From the NCBI GenBank assembly GCA_964606895.1, contig CAZSHX010000005.1, positions 21,375-85,374 on the forward strand: a stretch of 64,000 bases of DNA. The letters are read 5' to 3'. How positions within the stretch are numbered: the first letter of the stretch is position 1; every line of letters starts with the position of its first letter. Source of the DNA: CAZSHX01 sp964606895. GTDB taxonomy: Bacteria > Bacteroidota > Ignavibacteria > Kapaibacteriales > UBA2268. The position numbers and the translations under genes were made by a program. Positions 1 through 9,255 of this stretch are shown here, piece by piece. The notes beneath the pieces are model-generated. The model was not told the DNA's origin. It saw nothing but the letters and a program-made list of their open reading frames with translations, and ran no database searches.

Positions 1-1389
1 GGCAAAATTCACAAGTACAAATTCACCCGTGCTAAGTGGCGTTGCATTTGACCAATGAACTGTATCGGTATAAACAATCTGCCCATTTAGCTCGAAATTT
101 ATTCTTACACCAAACTCATAAACAGGGTTAATTCCTATATTGCTAACCCTTACCTGAACAGGAATGGTTGCCGTCTGTGGATATTTCTTTGTTTCATTGC
201 TTGATGGTGAGTTTAATGTAGTTAATGCAAGGTCATCAGCAAGTGCAATAATAAACTTCTGAGTAGGAAAGTTCTGAACGTAATTAAATGCAGGAAGAAC
301 CATTTGTGACTCAACTGAATATTCTCCACCGGGAATTTTAGCCTGATTTGTTGACAAATCCAAATCTCCATTTGCTCCTGCGGCAATACCTATTGCATAA
401 GGTATATTGGTAATTTTAGGACTGCCAACAGGCTGAGGATTAAAATAAATCAGATCGTTTCCGTTATTCGGTGGAGGATTGACACCTCTGTAAATTACCT
501 TATAGTCAGGATTTGAAGCAGGAAGAGGACCTGCAATCACATAATATGCATAAATATCTGTTTGTCCTGCGATTCTATTGAATGACATCGAAGGATGCTG
601 TGTACCAGAATATACAGAACCTCTTGTTAAAATAACACCATCTTTTGGGTAGACATCAATAAATCCCGGATATGAAGTGAGCGAAATTGTCTTATTTGCA
701 AGATATCCATGTATTGTGCTATTTGTTACGTAAGAAGAAGCATTATTAGGTGATGGGTTTTTTGAAGAAAAGTGGAATGTGAAATTACTTGCTGAACTTG
801 CAGGCTGTACGTTTATCCAGTCAGTTGATGAAGCTGAAAAACCGACATGTTCTGTGTAAACATTGTAACTGCCGGAATTCATTGTTCCATAGCAAATATC
901 AATTTGATTTGATGTTTCATAAAGTTTAATTTGGAAATTATTACTTGCTCCGTAATCACTACAGCAATATTGATTATTCTCCCATTGGAAAACAACTACT
1001 CTGTTTGGTGCAGTGCCCTGAAGCGAGACACCCCATGGTCCTGAGGACAAATATAAGTCCCATCGAAGGGCTGTCACACTAGGATATACAATACTTAAAT
1101 CACTTGTGTAAGCACTATAGTTAGTATAAGGTGAGAAACAAATGTAACCGTTTGAACTTACATAAATAACGGTATTATCTTTACCGTCAAATTTAAAAGT
1201 GAATGGTATTGTAACAGCATAAACTGTATCGTCAGCATACCCCCATTGGGTTGAATAAGAAACTTTGGTGAAAGTTGCATCGCTGGCACTAATAGTCATT
1301 TGTTGTAGCGACTGTGCCTTTGCTCCTATAGCAAAAATTGCTAAAAACCCTATTACCAATAGAGTTCGCTTGAGTAATCTGTTAATCAT
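1..1389 (-). CDS. Large secreted protein, 3' end beyond left edge
   Basis: The reading frame is open from ATG at 1389 to the window edge (463 codons, no stop), so the C-terminus is missing. The start is supported by a strong Shine-Dalgarno sequence (GGAGG a few bases upstream), which is unusual here because most genes lack one. The first 25 residues form a signal peptide (MINRLLKRTLLVIGFLAIFA followed by IGAKAQ). The mature part is rich in Ser, Asn, Tyr and Thr and reads like beta-sandwich extracellular domains; a stretch around residues 60-90 resembles the nidogen-like or PEP-CTERM-like modules of bacterial adhesins. The last visible part (VQVRVSNIGINPVYEFGVRI) is typical of a CARDB/Ig-like module of T9SS proteins. 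A T9SS tail is likely but lies outside the window. No enzymatic motif was recognised. Confidence 0.8.
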   Translation of the reverse strand, partial: MINRLLKRTLLVIGFLAIFAIGAKAQSLQQMTISASDATFTKVSYSTQWGYADDTVYAVTIPFTFKFDGKDNTVIYVSSNGYICFSPYTNYSAYTSDLSIVYPSVTALRWDLYLSSGPWGVSLQGTAPNRVVVFQWENNQYCCSDYGASNNFQIKLYETSNQIDICYGTMNSGSYNVYTEHVGFSASSTDWINVQPASSASNFTFHFSSKNPSPNNASSYVTNSTIHGYLANKTISLTSYPGFIDVYPKDGVILTRGSVYSGTQHPSMSFNRIAGQTDIYAYYVIAGPLPASNPDYKVIYRGVNPPPNNGNDLIYFNPQPVGSPKITNIPYAIGIAAGANGDLDLSTNQAKIPGGEYSVESQMVLPAFNYVQNFPTQKFIIALADDLALTTLNSPSSNETKKYPQTATIPVQVRVSNIGINPVYEFGVRINFELNGQIVYTDTVHWSNATPLSTGEFVLVNFA

Positions 1390-1662
1390 GTTTAGGTCCT
1401 CCGAAAAAATTATACTAAATTATTGATTATAATTGATTTATATTTTCTATGTAATAAATTCTATGTATCAAATATTCCTATTGAAAGTTTTTCAATCCTA
1501 TTTATTATACAAAACGTAAACTACTGAAAAATCTTATTCTCTCAGACAGTTATTAGTATTGTAATCTACATTTACAATTCAAAATGCCAAAATTCTCAAA
1601 AAAAAGTGTCAGATTGCCATCACATGTGTAAGAAATTACACACTTTTAAAATTTAGGAAATC
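1390..1662. other. Intergenic region, AT-rich
   Basis: This stretch separates the left-edge secreted protein gene from the GT-C gene, both on the minus strand. It is AT-rich. I see no ORF, no RNA gene and no clear terminator hairpin. The promoter of the secreted protein gene must be here, but I could not place a good TTTG/TAnnTTTG pair. Confidence 0.5.
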
Positions 1663-3285
1663 CTAACTTTTTTTCTCTAATTTTAGTTTATTAAATCTAA
1701 CAAAAATCGTTCCAGTCTTTGAATCTTTGAAAAGAACAGAAAATTGCCATCCGAATAAATTCTGTCCATCAAGCCCAAAAAACGGCTTTCTTCCAAAATC
1801 TTTTATCTCGGACAAAGAATCCTTAATTTGTTCCGGAGCATAAAAATAATTGAGCGAACCCATTACACTTATGCCGCGAGAATATGCCAAATCGAGCAAT
1901 CTTCCTTCTTTTTTTGCCTGTATAGCTTCCTTATCGAAATTAAGTCCAAACCCACTAAGACAAGCATAATTTAATGAATAGGCAAGAATGCCATCGTCAA
2001 ATTCCAAAATTCCTTTGCCGTCGTAAATTTTGCGAATTTCCTTTTCAATTCTACTACGGTTATTCCAAAACTTAGAATACTTTTCATTGTAATGAAATCT
2101 CTTCAAATCAATAAAACTATTCATAAATGCAAAAATAAATAAAATTAAACCAATATTAGCAGAAATTCTCATTATTTTTGCTCGCATTAATTCCTTGTCC
2201 GACTCTAAAAATATATCCTTTAACCAACAGCCGATTATTAAATTTGCAATTATAACACTATCAACAAAATACCAAACACCTTGATTCCAGAAATCCACGA
2301 ACAAAAGATTGTAAAATGCCTTAATCAGTATGTAAACTGAAAGTATAGAAAAAACCTTTTGCTTCTTTTTTCCAAAAAGATATATCAGAGAAATAATTGC
2401 TGGAAAAACAAGGGGCAAAACCCTTTGTGCGAGATTCAGACCGTATAAATCCCTGATTGAACCCCCATAACTGAACAAATTGATAATATGAAGCAGATTC
2501 AAAGGATAGAAAGCATTTTTCTCTGTTCCGCTCACCGGCAGTAGCATCCCTGTTGAGCTTTGATTATAAACCAAATATACCAAAATCAAAAATGAAGGAA
2601 TTGAAATAAGTGTAATTAAATTTCTGCTGATTTTCTTTTCTTGGAAAAGTAAACCTAAAGCAAAAGCAGGCAAAAGAAAAAAATCGTCAAGTCTTGAAAA
2701 TCCTATCAATGAAATAGAAACAGCTAAAATCAACACCTTTGAGAGATTTAGATTTTCTAGCAATCGAAAATTTATCAGTAAAATCAGTAGTATCCCAAAA
2801 GAAAAGATTGAAAATCCACTCTCCATTCCATTGATAAAGCTCCAGGGACTGTAGTGATGCCCCAAAATGAATGAGAAAAGCAGATAAAAAAAGCCGGGAA
2901 TCAGAGTCAGGATTGCCAAAAATTCATTTTTCAATAGTTTGAACAAAGCTAAAACAATTAACCCATATCCAAAAGCTGTGAAAATCATAGAAGAAAAGAA
3001 AGCAAAAGTAAGTTGACTATTCTTTTCCGGAATAAATTTGAAAGCATAAGTTAAGTAATACTGCCAAAGCGGATGAAAACCATTTGTCGGATTCACACCA
3101 TCGTAAGTATAAAAATTTTTGTTCGCAGATTTATCGGCGACATTCAGATAATAAAACGAATCTCCGGCAAAATAAGCAAAAATTGCTGATGTTCCGTTCT
3201 GTTTGTAAGAGCGAATCGGCACATAGCAAATTGCTGAAACAACGAAGAGTAAGAGCAATATTTGAAAAAGTAATTTTTTTGTCAT
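1663..3285 (-). CDS. GT-C fold membrane glycosyltransferase-like protein
   Basis: A polytopic membrane protein of 540 residues with about ten or more hydrophobic segments. The first luminal loop carries an acidic site (GDSFYYLNVA, residues about 40-50) followed by the motif YDGVNPTNGFHPLWQY. This arrangement, an Asp after TM1 then NGFHPLW, is characteristic of GT-C superfamily glycosyltransferases that use polyprenyl-linked sugars (PMT/ArnT-like and related uncharacterised families). A soluble C-terminal domain of about 130 residues follows. The likely role is transfer of a sugar from a lipid carrier to a cell-envelope acceptor; the acceptor is unknown. The frame extends to 3330, but the first 15 residues there (MHICKYINVNIQFLN) do not look like a membrane protein start and would overlap the divergent permease frame, so ATG at 3285 is preferred. 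Confidence 0.65.
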   Translation of the reverse strand: MTKKLLFQILLLLFVVSAICYVPIRSYKQNGTSAIFAYFAGDSFYYLNVADKSANKNFYTYDGVNPTNGFHPLWQYYLTYAFKFIPEKNSQLTFAFFSSMIFTAFGYGLIVLALFKLLKNEFLAILTLIPGFFYLLFSFILGHHYSPWSFINGMESGFSIFSFGILLILLINFRLLENLNLSKVLILAVSISLIGFSRLDDFFLLPAFALGLLFQEKKISRNLITLISIPSFLILVYLVYNQSSTGMLLPVSGTEKNAFYPLNLLHIINLFSYGGSIRDLYGLNLAQRVLPLVFPAIISLIYLFGKKKQKVFSILSVYILIKAFYNLLFVDFWNQGVWYFVDSVIIANLIIGCWLKDIFLESDKELMRAKIMRISANIGLILFIFAFMNSFIDLKRFHYNEKYSKFWNNRSRIEKEIRKIYDGKGILEFDDGILAYSLNYACLSGFGLNFDKEAIQAKKEGRLLDLAYSRGISVMGSLNYFYAPEQIKDSLSEIKDFGRKPFFGLDGQNLFGWQFSVLFKDSKTGTIFVRFNKLKLEKKS

Positions 3286-3376
3286 ATTCAAAAATTGTAT
3301 ATTTACATTAATATACTTGCAAATATGCAAAAAATGGAATAATTATTTATCTAAATTATTTGAAGATATATTGCCT

Positions 3377-4825
3377 ATGGAAAATCATTTCAAAAAAAGT
3401 CTGAATCTGACCGACTCGACTGCTTTAGTAATCGGCTCGATGATTGGTTCCGGAATTTTTATTGTCAGTGCAGATATGGCTCGCAATCTGGGTTCGCCGG
3501 GATGGCTACTCGTGGCATGGCTATTATCCGGTTTTATGACTATAATCGCGGCTCTGAGCTACGGAGAATTAGCCGGAATGTTCCCCAAAGCCGGAGGACA
3601 GTACGTCTATCTTTGCGAAGCATACAATCCCTTTGTCGGTTTTCTATATGGATGGACATTATTTCTTGTGATCCAAACCGGCACAATCGCGGCTGTAGCT
3701 GTTGCATTTGCAAAATTCACCGGAGTTCTGATTCCCTGGATTTCAACTACAAATATCCTTATTGATTTGCACTTTATAAAAATCAGTTCGGCACAGATTT
3801 TTGCAATCCTTTCTCTGATTCTTCTGACCATGATAAACTTGAACGGAATAAAAACCGGAAAGCATGTTCAAAATCTTTTTACTTTTTCGAAATTATTGAT
3901 TTTATTTGGTCTTTTAGTTGTCGGATTATTTTTCGTAAGTAATTCCGGTTCAATTGAGTATAATTCCAAAATCTTTTGGGATGCTGTTCATATCGAGAAT
4001 GGTAGTATTCTACCTTTGACAGGTTTTGCTCTGATTGCGGCTTTGGGAACTTCAATGGTTGGTTCGCTTTTTTCTTCGGATGCATGGAATAATATAACTT
4101 TTACTGCCGGAGAAGTTGTCAACCCCAAAAGGAATATTCCGCTCAGCTTGTTTTTTGGAACATTGATTGTTAATCTGATTTACATTCTCGCTGTTGTTGT
4201 TTATATTAAAATTCTTCCACTCAGAGGAATTGCCGAAGGAGGAACCGTACTCGAAAGAGGAATTCAATTCGCAACAAACGACAGGGTAGGAACAGCGGCT
4301 TTAAGTGTTGTACTTGGTGATTATGCGGCAATCGTCATGGCAATTTTCATCATGATTTCAACTTTCGGCTGTAACAACGGATTAATTCTATCTGGGGCAA
4401 GAGTTTACTACGCTATGGCGAAAGACAAACTGTTTTTCAAAAGTGCCGGACATCTGAATAAAAAACAAGTACCTTCAGGAAGTTTGATATTGCAATGTGT
4501 TTGGGCTTGCATACTTTGCCTGACGGGTTCTTACGGTGAATTACTTGATTATGTGGTCTTCGCAGTTCTGATTTTTTATGTATTAACAATCGGCGGAATA
4601 TTTATTCTCAGAAAACGAAAACCTGCAATCGAAAGACCATACAAAGCATTCGGGTATCCGGTTATCCCTGCTATTTACATTGCTATGGCATCATTTGTGA
4701 TGTATATCTTACTGATTTACAAACCTGAATTTACAATACGCGGATTGATTATTGTTCTGATGGGCATTCCTGTTTATTTTTTCTGGAAATATTTGAATAA
4801 CGTAAAAAAAGTAAAAATAAAATGA
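3377..4825 (+). CDS. APC-family amino acid permease
   Basis: A 12-TM amino acid/polyamine/organocation (APC) transporter of about 480 residues. TM1 has the substrate-binding glycine motif GSMIGSGIFIVS, and the TM2-TM3 region has SYGELAGMFPKAGGQYVYL, both diagnostic of the family. A later GARVYYAMAKDKLFFK segment matches the loop of LAT-like or basic amino acid permeases. It sits in the inner membrane and imports or exchanges amino acids; the substrate cannot be read from sequence. The frame is open from 3317, but ATG at 3377 (MENHFKKSLNL) matches the usual N-terminus and avoids overlap with the divergent gene. The stop overlaps the murB start by 4 bases (ATGA), so the two are translationally coupled. 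Confidence 0.88.
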   Translation: MENHFKKSLNLTDSTALVIGSMIGSGIFIVSADMARNLGSPGWLLVAWLLSGFMTIIAALSYGELAGMFPKAGGQYVYLCEAYNPFVGFLYGWTLFLVIQTGTIAAVAVAFAKFTGVLIPWISTTNILIDLHFIKISSAQIFAILSLILLTMINLNGIKTGKHVQNLFTFSKLLILFGLLVVGLFFVSNSGSIEYNSKIFWDAVHIENGSILPLTGFALIAALGTSMVGSLFSSDAWNNITFTAGEVVNPKRNIPLSLFFGTLIVNLIYILAVVVYIKILPLRGIAEGGTVLERGIQFATNDRVGTAALSVVLGDYAAIVMAIFIMISTFGCNNGLILSGARVYYAMAKDKLFFKSAGHLNKKQVPSGSLILQCVWACILCLTGSYGELLDYVVFAVLIFYVLTIGGIFILRKRKPAIERPYKAFGYPVIPAIYIAMASFVMYILLIYKPEFTIRGLIIVLMGIPVYFFWKYLNNVKKVKIK

Positions 4826-5841
4826 AGTTTTTTACAAATTACAGCTTAAAAAAGCATAATACTTTTGGTATTGACTGCAAGTCAAAATATTATGTCAGTA
4901 TTGAAAATGAATCAGATTTACGCAATCTTGCCAACTCACCCATTTTGCAAAACAACAAATGCTTTATTATCGGAAGCGGTTCAAATTTGCTTTTTGCAGA
5001 TGATTTCGACGGATTAATCATTGATGTTAATATTAAAGGAATTTCGGTTAAATCAAGAAATGAAAACTCAATCATAATTGAATCAGGAGCAGGTGAAAAG
5101 TGGCATTCATTTGTTGAATATTGCGTAAATAACAACTATTTCGGAGCTGAAAACCTTGCTTTAATACCCGGAAAAGTTGGTGCGGCACCTGTTCAAAATA
5201 TCGGGGCTTACGGCATCGAACAGAAAGATATTTTTCATTCGCTTAAAGGCTTCAATCTCCAAACCGAAGAATTTATGGAGTTCCCAAAAGATAAATGCGA
5301 TTTCGGCTATCGTAATTCCATTTTCAAAAATGAGTTTTCAATTAATTTTATAATTACTTCTGTCAGATACGAACTTAGTTTAGAACCAAAACTGAACTTG
5401 AACTATAATGACATCAATGCTTTTCTGAAACTTGCAAAAATAGATAATCCCAAACCCATAGATATATTCCATGCAATCTGCAGTATCAGGCAAAGCAAGC
5501 TTCCTGATTTTGAAAAAATTGGAAATGCCGGAAGCTTCTTCAAGAATCCCGTCATCACTTCAGAGCAATATTTAAAAATTAAATCAAATATTCCCGGAAT
5601 AACAGGTTGGGAGCAGTCGGACGGTTCCATGAAACTTTCAGCCGGGCAATTGATAGAATATTGCGGCTGGAAGGGAAAAAGAAAAGGAAACGCTGGAGTT
5701 TACGACAAACATGCCCTTGTTTTAGTTAATCTCGGGAATGCAACCGGAAAAGAAATCCTTAGCCTTGCAGACGATATCACAGAATCAGTCCATGATAAAT
5801 TCGGGATTATTCTTGAGAAAGAAGTATTGGTTGTCCGGTAA
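4822..5841 (+). CDS. murB: UDP-N-acetylenolpyruvoylglucosamine reductase MurB
   Basis: MurB reduces UDP-GlcNAc-enolpyruvate to UDP-MurNAc with NADPH and FAD, the second committed step of peptidoglycan precursor synthesis, in the cytosol. The length (339 residues) and motifs fit the type I (E. coli-like) form: NTFGID at the N-terminus, the FAD-binding IIGSGSNLL, PGKVGAAPVQNIGAYG, the GYRNSIFK loop, the catalytic Ser in GNAGSFFKNP, LSAGQLIEYCGWKGK, and the C-terminal Glu in FGIILEKEV. It overlaps the permease stop by 4 bases and probably shares its transcript. Confidence 0.95.
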   Translation: MKFFTNYSLKKHNTFGIDCKSKYYVSIENESDLRNLANSPILQNNKCFIIGSGSNLLFADDFDGLIIDVNIKGISVKSRNENSIIIESGAGEKWHSFVEYCVNNNYFGAENLALIPGKVGAAPVQNIGAYGIEQKDIFHSLKGFNLQTEEFMEFPKDKCDFGYRNSIFKNEFSINFIITSVRYELSLEPKLNLNYNDINAFLKLAKIDNPKPIDIFHAICSIRQSKLPDFEKIGNAGSFFKNPVITSEQYLKIKSNIPGITGWEQSDGSMKLSAGQLIEYCGWKGKRKGNAGVYDKHALVLVNLGNATGKEILSLADDITESVHDKFGIILEKEVLVVR

Positions 5842-5920
5842 ATGGTTATTTTCGGTTTAATCCAATTTTCAATGAATTACAATTTCATGGTAAAATTCCT
5901 CAAATTTAATTTAACTTTTC

Positions 5921-5952
5921 TTGAATATTTTAACTTTTTACTCGTAAATTTG
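5921..5952 (+). promoter_or_regulatory. Bacteroidota-type promoter for the CDF gene
   Basis: CTTG at 5920-5923 (-33) is separated by 21 bp from TAAATTTG at 5945-5952 (-7), a full match to TAnnTTTG. The start codon of the transporter lies about 24 nt after the predicted transcription start. Confidence 0.6.
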
Positions 5953-5982
5953 CAATTGCTGTTGGACAATTTAATGCGATAA

Positions 5983-6978
5983 GTGGACTACAAACAATTA
6001 AAATATTCAAATTTTATGAATGTCATTGACCTGAATTCTCCGGTCTTTGCCTCCAAACTTTCTGTTGTTGTATGCTTCGTTTTGTCCGCTATTGGTATCA
6101 CATTGGGTTTGATGGAAGAATCTCTTGCAGTTTTAACCAATGGATTGATAGCCGCAATAGATATTATCAACTCTTTCTTCTTTTTCTCAGCCGTCAAGCA
6201 CAGCATCAAAATGCCGGACGTATTTCATAGTTACGGATATGGGAAATATGAAAGTCTTGCAATATTATCCTCTGCTCTGCTCCTAATTTTGATTTCTTCT
6301 TTTACAATTTATCAGTCAATCTCTGAGTTTTCGGCAATCAGTCATGATATTAATTTTTCAATATTATTAATTTTTTCTACCTTTTCTTTCTTTGCAATGC
6401 AGGGAATGTACCGGATACAAAAAAGAGCCGTAACCAAAAATAAAATGCCCGTTCTTGAATACGATTCAGATATTTGGCGTTTTGACAGCTACATCGAACT
6501 TGGCGTTATAGCAAATCTTATTATTGGTCTTGTTCTGCACAGATACAATCTGCATACTTATGCAAGTATTCTCGACTCTGTTACTGCCGTTGTTTTGATT
6601 GGCATGGCAACTAAAATACCAATTCAGCACGGAAAAAATGCTTTAGACCAACTCCTTGACCGGACTTTGCCGGAAACTATTCAATACGATATCCTGTCCG
6701 TTATTGTTGAAAATATTGATAAAATGTGCGAATACAACGGCGTACATACCAGACAGGCAGGCAAAGATATATTTATTGAGATAGATGCCGTTATGCCTTT
6801 TGACATTACGCTGAACGAGGCATTCCAAACTGAGAAAATCATTCTTAATTCACTGAAAGAAAAATATCCAAATGCCATACCACGACTTTATATTACTCCT
6901 TGCTCTAAGGACTGTGTCCATTCCGGCAAAAATCATTGCCCGGTTAAAAAGAGTCTGAATAGTGCCTTAAATCAATAA
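5983..6978 (+). CDS. Cation diffusion facilitator (CDF)-like transporter
   Basis: About 330 residues with an N-terminal six-helix membrane domain and a C-terminal cytoplasmic domain, as in CDF divalent-metal/proton antiporters. Recognisable CDF landmarks are SLAVLTNG in TM1-TM2, HSYGYGKYESLAI after TM2 (the GYGRxE loop), the FDSYIELGVIANLIIG helix, and LDQLLDRTLPETIQ, which starts the C-terminal domain. The C-terminus ends in a Cys/His cluster (PCSKDCVHSGKNHCP) that could bind metal. The usual Asp/His metal ligands of TM2 and TM5 are partly replaced (N, D and E at expected places), so the substrate is uncertain. The start is GTG at 5983; ATG at 6016 is an alternative. ruvB follows after 41 bp, possibly on the same transcript. 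Confidence 0.75.
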   Translation: MDYKQLKYSNFMNVIDLNSPVFASKLSVVVCFVLSAIGITLGLMEESLAVLTNGLIAAIDIINSFFFFSAVKHSIKMPDVFHSYGYGKYESLAILSSALLLILISSFTIYQSISEFSAISHDINFSILLIFSTFSFFAMQGMYRIQKRAVTKNKMPVLEYDSDIWRFDSYIELGVIANLIIGLVLHRYNLHTYASILDSVTAVVLIGMATKIPIQHGKNALDQLLDRTLPETIQYDILSVIVENIDKMCEYNGVHTRQAGKDIFIEIDAVMPFDITLNEAFQTEKIILNSLKEKYPNAIPRLYITPCSKDCVHSGKNHCPVKKSLNSALNQ

Positions 6979-7019
6979 TTTATGAAAATCAAATTGAAAA
7001 GTATAATATAAATAAGAAT

Positions 7020-8054
7020 ATGAACAAAAGAACATCTCCAGCATCTCCCGACAAACTAAAAGAAGACGAATTCGATTCGGCTTTGAGACCAGTATCTTTT
7101 TCCGAATTTACCGGTCAAAGAAAATTGGTTGAAAACCTTAAGATTTTCATCGCCGCCGCAAAGAAGCGTGGGGAATCTTTAGACCATGTACTTCTAACCG
7201 GACCTCCGGGGCTTGGCAAAACTACCTTGAGTTATATCATTGCCAATGAGATGGGTAGCAGTATCAAAATCACTTCCGGTCCGGTTCTTGAAAAACCCGG
7301 GGATTTGGCAGGTATGCTAACAAATCTTGAAGAAGGCGATGTGCTTTTCATTGACGAAATACACAGACTTTCTACCGTTGTCGAAGAGTATCTATATTCT
7401 GCAATGGAGGAATTTCGTCTTGATATCATGATTGATTCCGGTCCATCAGCAAGAACAATTCAGCTTACTCTGCCAAAGTTTACTTTGATTGGTGCAACAA
7501 CCCGTGCCGGTTTGCTTTCAGCACCCCTCCGCTCCAGATTCGGCGTTTTCAATCGTCTCGACTATTACCCGACTGAAGATTTGGTTCATGTAGTTATACG
7601 TTCCGCTGGATTGCTTGAAGTTCCGATTAACCGCGACGGTGCTTACGAAATTGCATCCCGCTCAAGAGGAACCCCAAGGATTTCAAACAGACTACTTAGA
7701 AGAACCCGCGATTTCGCTGAAATCAAAGGCAATGGCGAAGTTACCAAAGAAATTGCCGAAATAGCACTTGCGGCTCTCGAAGTTGACGTTCTCGGCTTGG
7801 ACGAAATGGACAAACGCATTATGCTGACAATCATCGAGAAATTCAAGGGCGGACCAGTCGGACTTGGCACGATCGCTGTTGCCGTCGGTGAAGAACCCGG
7901 TACAATCGAGGAAGTTTACGAGCCTTTTCTGATTCTTCAGGGATTTCTGAACCGAACACCACGAGGAAGAACGGCAACCCTTGCGGCTTACAAACATTTT
8001 GGTTACGACATGAAATCTTATTCCGACAACTCACTTTTTGAAGAAAATGCCTGA
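7020..8054 (+). CDS. ruvB: Holliday junction DNA helicase RuvB
   Basis: RuvB is the hexameric AAA+ motor that, with RuvA, drives branch migration of Holliday junctions during recombinational repair. At 344 residues it has the usual length. Visible motifs are LRPVSFSEFTGQ, Walker A GPPGLGKT (about residue 62), Walker B LFIDEIHRL, sensor I GATTRAGLL, the arginine finger region RSRFG, and the C-terminal winged helix ending EPFLILQGFLNRTPRGR. ruvA and ruvC are not in the window. The last 8 bases overlap the cupin gene. Confidence 0.97.
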   Translation: MNKRTSPASPDKLKEDEFDSALRPVSFSEFTGQRKLVENLKIFIAAAKKRGESLDHVLLTGPPGLGKTTLSYIIANEMGSSIKITSGPVLEKPGDLAGMLTNLEEGDVLFIDEIHRLSTVVEEYLYSAMEEFRLDIMIDSGPSARTIQLTLPKFTLIGATTRAGLLSAPLRSRFGVFNRLDYYPTEDLVHVVIRSAGLLEVPINRDGAYEIASRSRGTPRISNRLLRRTRDFAEIKGNGEVTKEIAEIALAALEVDVLGLDEMDKRIMLTIIEKFKGGPVGLGTIAVAVGEEPGTIEEVYEPFLILQGFLNRTPRGRTATLAAYKHFGYDMKSYSDNSLFEENA

Positions 8055-8373
8055 CCTAAAAAATATATTCGAAAATCTTCCCGAAAACAATCAAGATGAA
8101 ATTTTCGAGATTCTTGAAAGCGGTAAGAATTTCAAGATTGAAAGAATCATTTCTAACGGTCAGTCATCTCCCGCCGGCTTTTGGTACGACCAACCCCAAA
8201 ATGAATGGGTGATTCTGCTCAAAGGTACAGCTTCGATACTTTTTGAAGGCGAAATTCTCGAAAAGGAATTGACACCAGGTGACTATTTATTAATCCCTGC
8301 CCGGAAAAAACACAGAGTCGAACGAACTTCGAACGAAGAAACCACAATTTGGCTTGCTGTTCATTTTGAATAA
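8047..8373 (+). CDS. Small cupin-domain protein
   Basis: A single-domain cupin of 108 residues. Cupin motif 1 is represented by WVILLKGTASILFEGE and motif 2 by LTPGDYLLIPARKKHRVE, followed by a strand with TTIWLAVHFE. The second-motif His (KKHRV) is present but motif 1 lacks the canonical HxH, so metal binding may be weak. Relatives are annotated only as cupin-domain proteins. ATG at 8047 overlaps the ruvB stop by 8 bases, implying cotranscription and probably coupled translation. The function is not known. Confidence 0.82.
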   Translation: MPDLKNIFENLPENNQDEIFEILESGKNFKIERIISNGQSSPAGFWYDQPQNEWVILLKGTASILFEGEILEKELTPGDYLLIPARKKHRVERTSNEETTIWLAVHFE

Positions 8374-8390
8374 TTTTTTTCTTCTACTGC

Positions 8391-8513
8391 ATTGCATCTT
8401 TTATTTTTCATAAAATATTCAATGTCTTTATCGCTTAAACTATTGATATTATTTCAAATAACGATTTTTAAGCCATTGCATCTTTGAATGCAAAAAGATG
8501 CAATTGATGCAAT
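8391..8513. repeat. MITE-like repeat, copy 1 (left of hicBA)
   Basis: A 123-bp element bounded by ATTGCATC at 8391 and its inverted copy GATGCAAT ending at 8513; an internal perfect 10-bp inverted pair lies at 8475-8484 and 8495-8504. The interior shares TTGATATTATTTCAAATAAC and the AGCCATTGCATC stretch with copy 2 at 9131-9255, in the same orientation. It has no coding capacity. Confidence 0.75.
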
Positions 8514-8574
8514 TTTTGATGTATATAATGCTATTCCAACTCCCTCTACCTTTGATGGAGATTCATATTGATTT

Positions 8575-8796
8575 TTAAATCAACTCTTTAAATTCATTTA
8601 CATTCAGATCGGTACTCCTGATAATATTAAAAAGAGTTCCCCTGTCTAAAGTTTTATGATTAGGAATTGTTATCTGAGAAAAGGGTTCTTCCCTCCTCAT
8701 AATAATATGACTTCCGCTTTGTCTTTTTACGTGAAATCCTAATCTCTCCAAAGCGGCGACACATTCCTTTCCTGATACCACAGGCAGGTAACTCAT
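8575..8796 (-). CDS. hicA: HicA-type mRNA interferase toxin
   Basis: 73 residues of the HicA/YcfA family, a double-stranded-RNA-binding-fold RNase that cleaves mRNA. The hallmark is VKRQSGSHIIMRRE with the catalytic His after GS, followed by TIPNHKTLDRGTLFNIIR. The start overlaps the hicB stop by 4 bases, so the antitoxin gene comes first and translation is coupled. The pair lies between two copies of a MITE-like repeat. Confidence 0.9.
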   Translation of the reverse strand: MSYLPVVSGKECVAALERLGFHVKRQSGSHIIMRREEPFSQITIPNHKTLDRGTLFNIIRSTDLNVNEFKELI

Positions 8797-8999
8797 ACAA
8801 CCAATGACATTAATTCATATTTTTCTTCAGGCACATCTAAGCCATCTTCTTCTAAACATTCTATGTAAAGTTCAATAGCTTCTTTAATATTCGAAATGGC
8901 CTCGGATTTTGTCTGTCCCTGAGATATACAGCCCGGTAAAGAAGGACATTCAACCACCCAATAACCGTCTTCCCCGGGATATAAAACTATCTGCCGCAT
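8793..8999 (-). CDS. hicB: HicB-type antitoxin
   Basis: 68 residues with the partial RNase H-like HicB fold: an opening strand, then DGYWVVECPSLPGCISQGQTKSEAISNIKEAI, the family signature. HicB binds and inhibits HicA. No separate DNA-binding domain (HTH or RHH) follows, so this short form may need another mode of autoregulation. It is the upstream gene of the pair. Confidence 0.9.
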   Translation of the reverse strand: MRQIVLYPGEDGYWVVECPSLPGCISQGQTKSEAISNIKEAIELYIECLEEDGLDVPEEKYELMSLVV

Positions 9000-9130
9000 T
9001 TTGACCTCAAAATTAAATTTGTTTACAGTGTAATTTGTTTATCGGGATGAAGATTCCCGTTAAACAAAAAATATGACGAATACTTAAATCAAATATGATA
9101 AAAACTAATGAAACTACCTTTCTTTCCAAA

Positions 9131-9255
9131 ATTGCATCTTTTTATTTTTTTTAAGTAAAGATACAATTAATTATCATCTAACCTATTGATATTATTTCAA
9201 ATAACAGTTTTTGAGCCATTGCATCATTGGATGCAAAAAGATGCAAAGATGCAAT
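9131..9255. repeat. MITE-like repeat, copy 2 (right of hicBA)
   Basis: A 125-bp element in the same orientation as copy 1, with perfect 10-bp terminal inverted repeats ATTGCATCTT (9131-9140) and AAGATGCAAT (9246-9255). The two copies bracket the hicBA operon, 617 bp apart. I did not find a clear target-site duplication. Confidence 0.75.

Noticed and set aside
8374..8574. Small RNA or riboswitch next to hicA
   Set aside because: The structure is explained by the terminal inverted repeats of the MITE-like element, found again at 9131.
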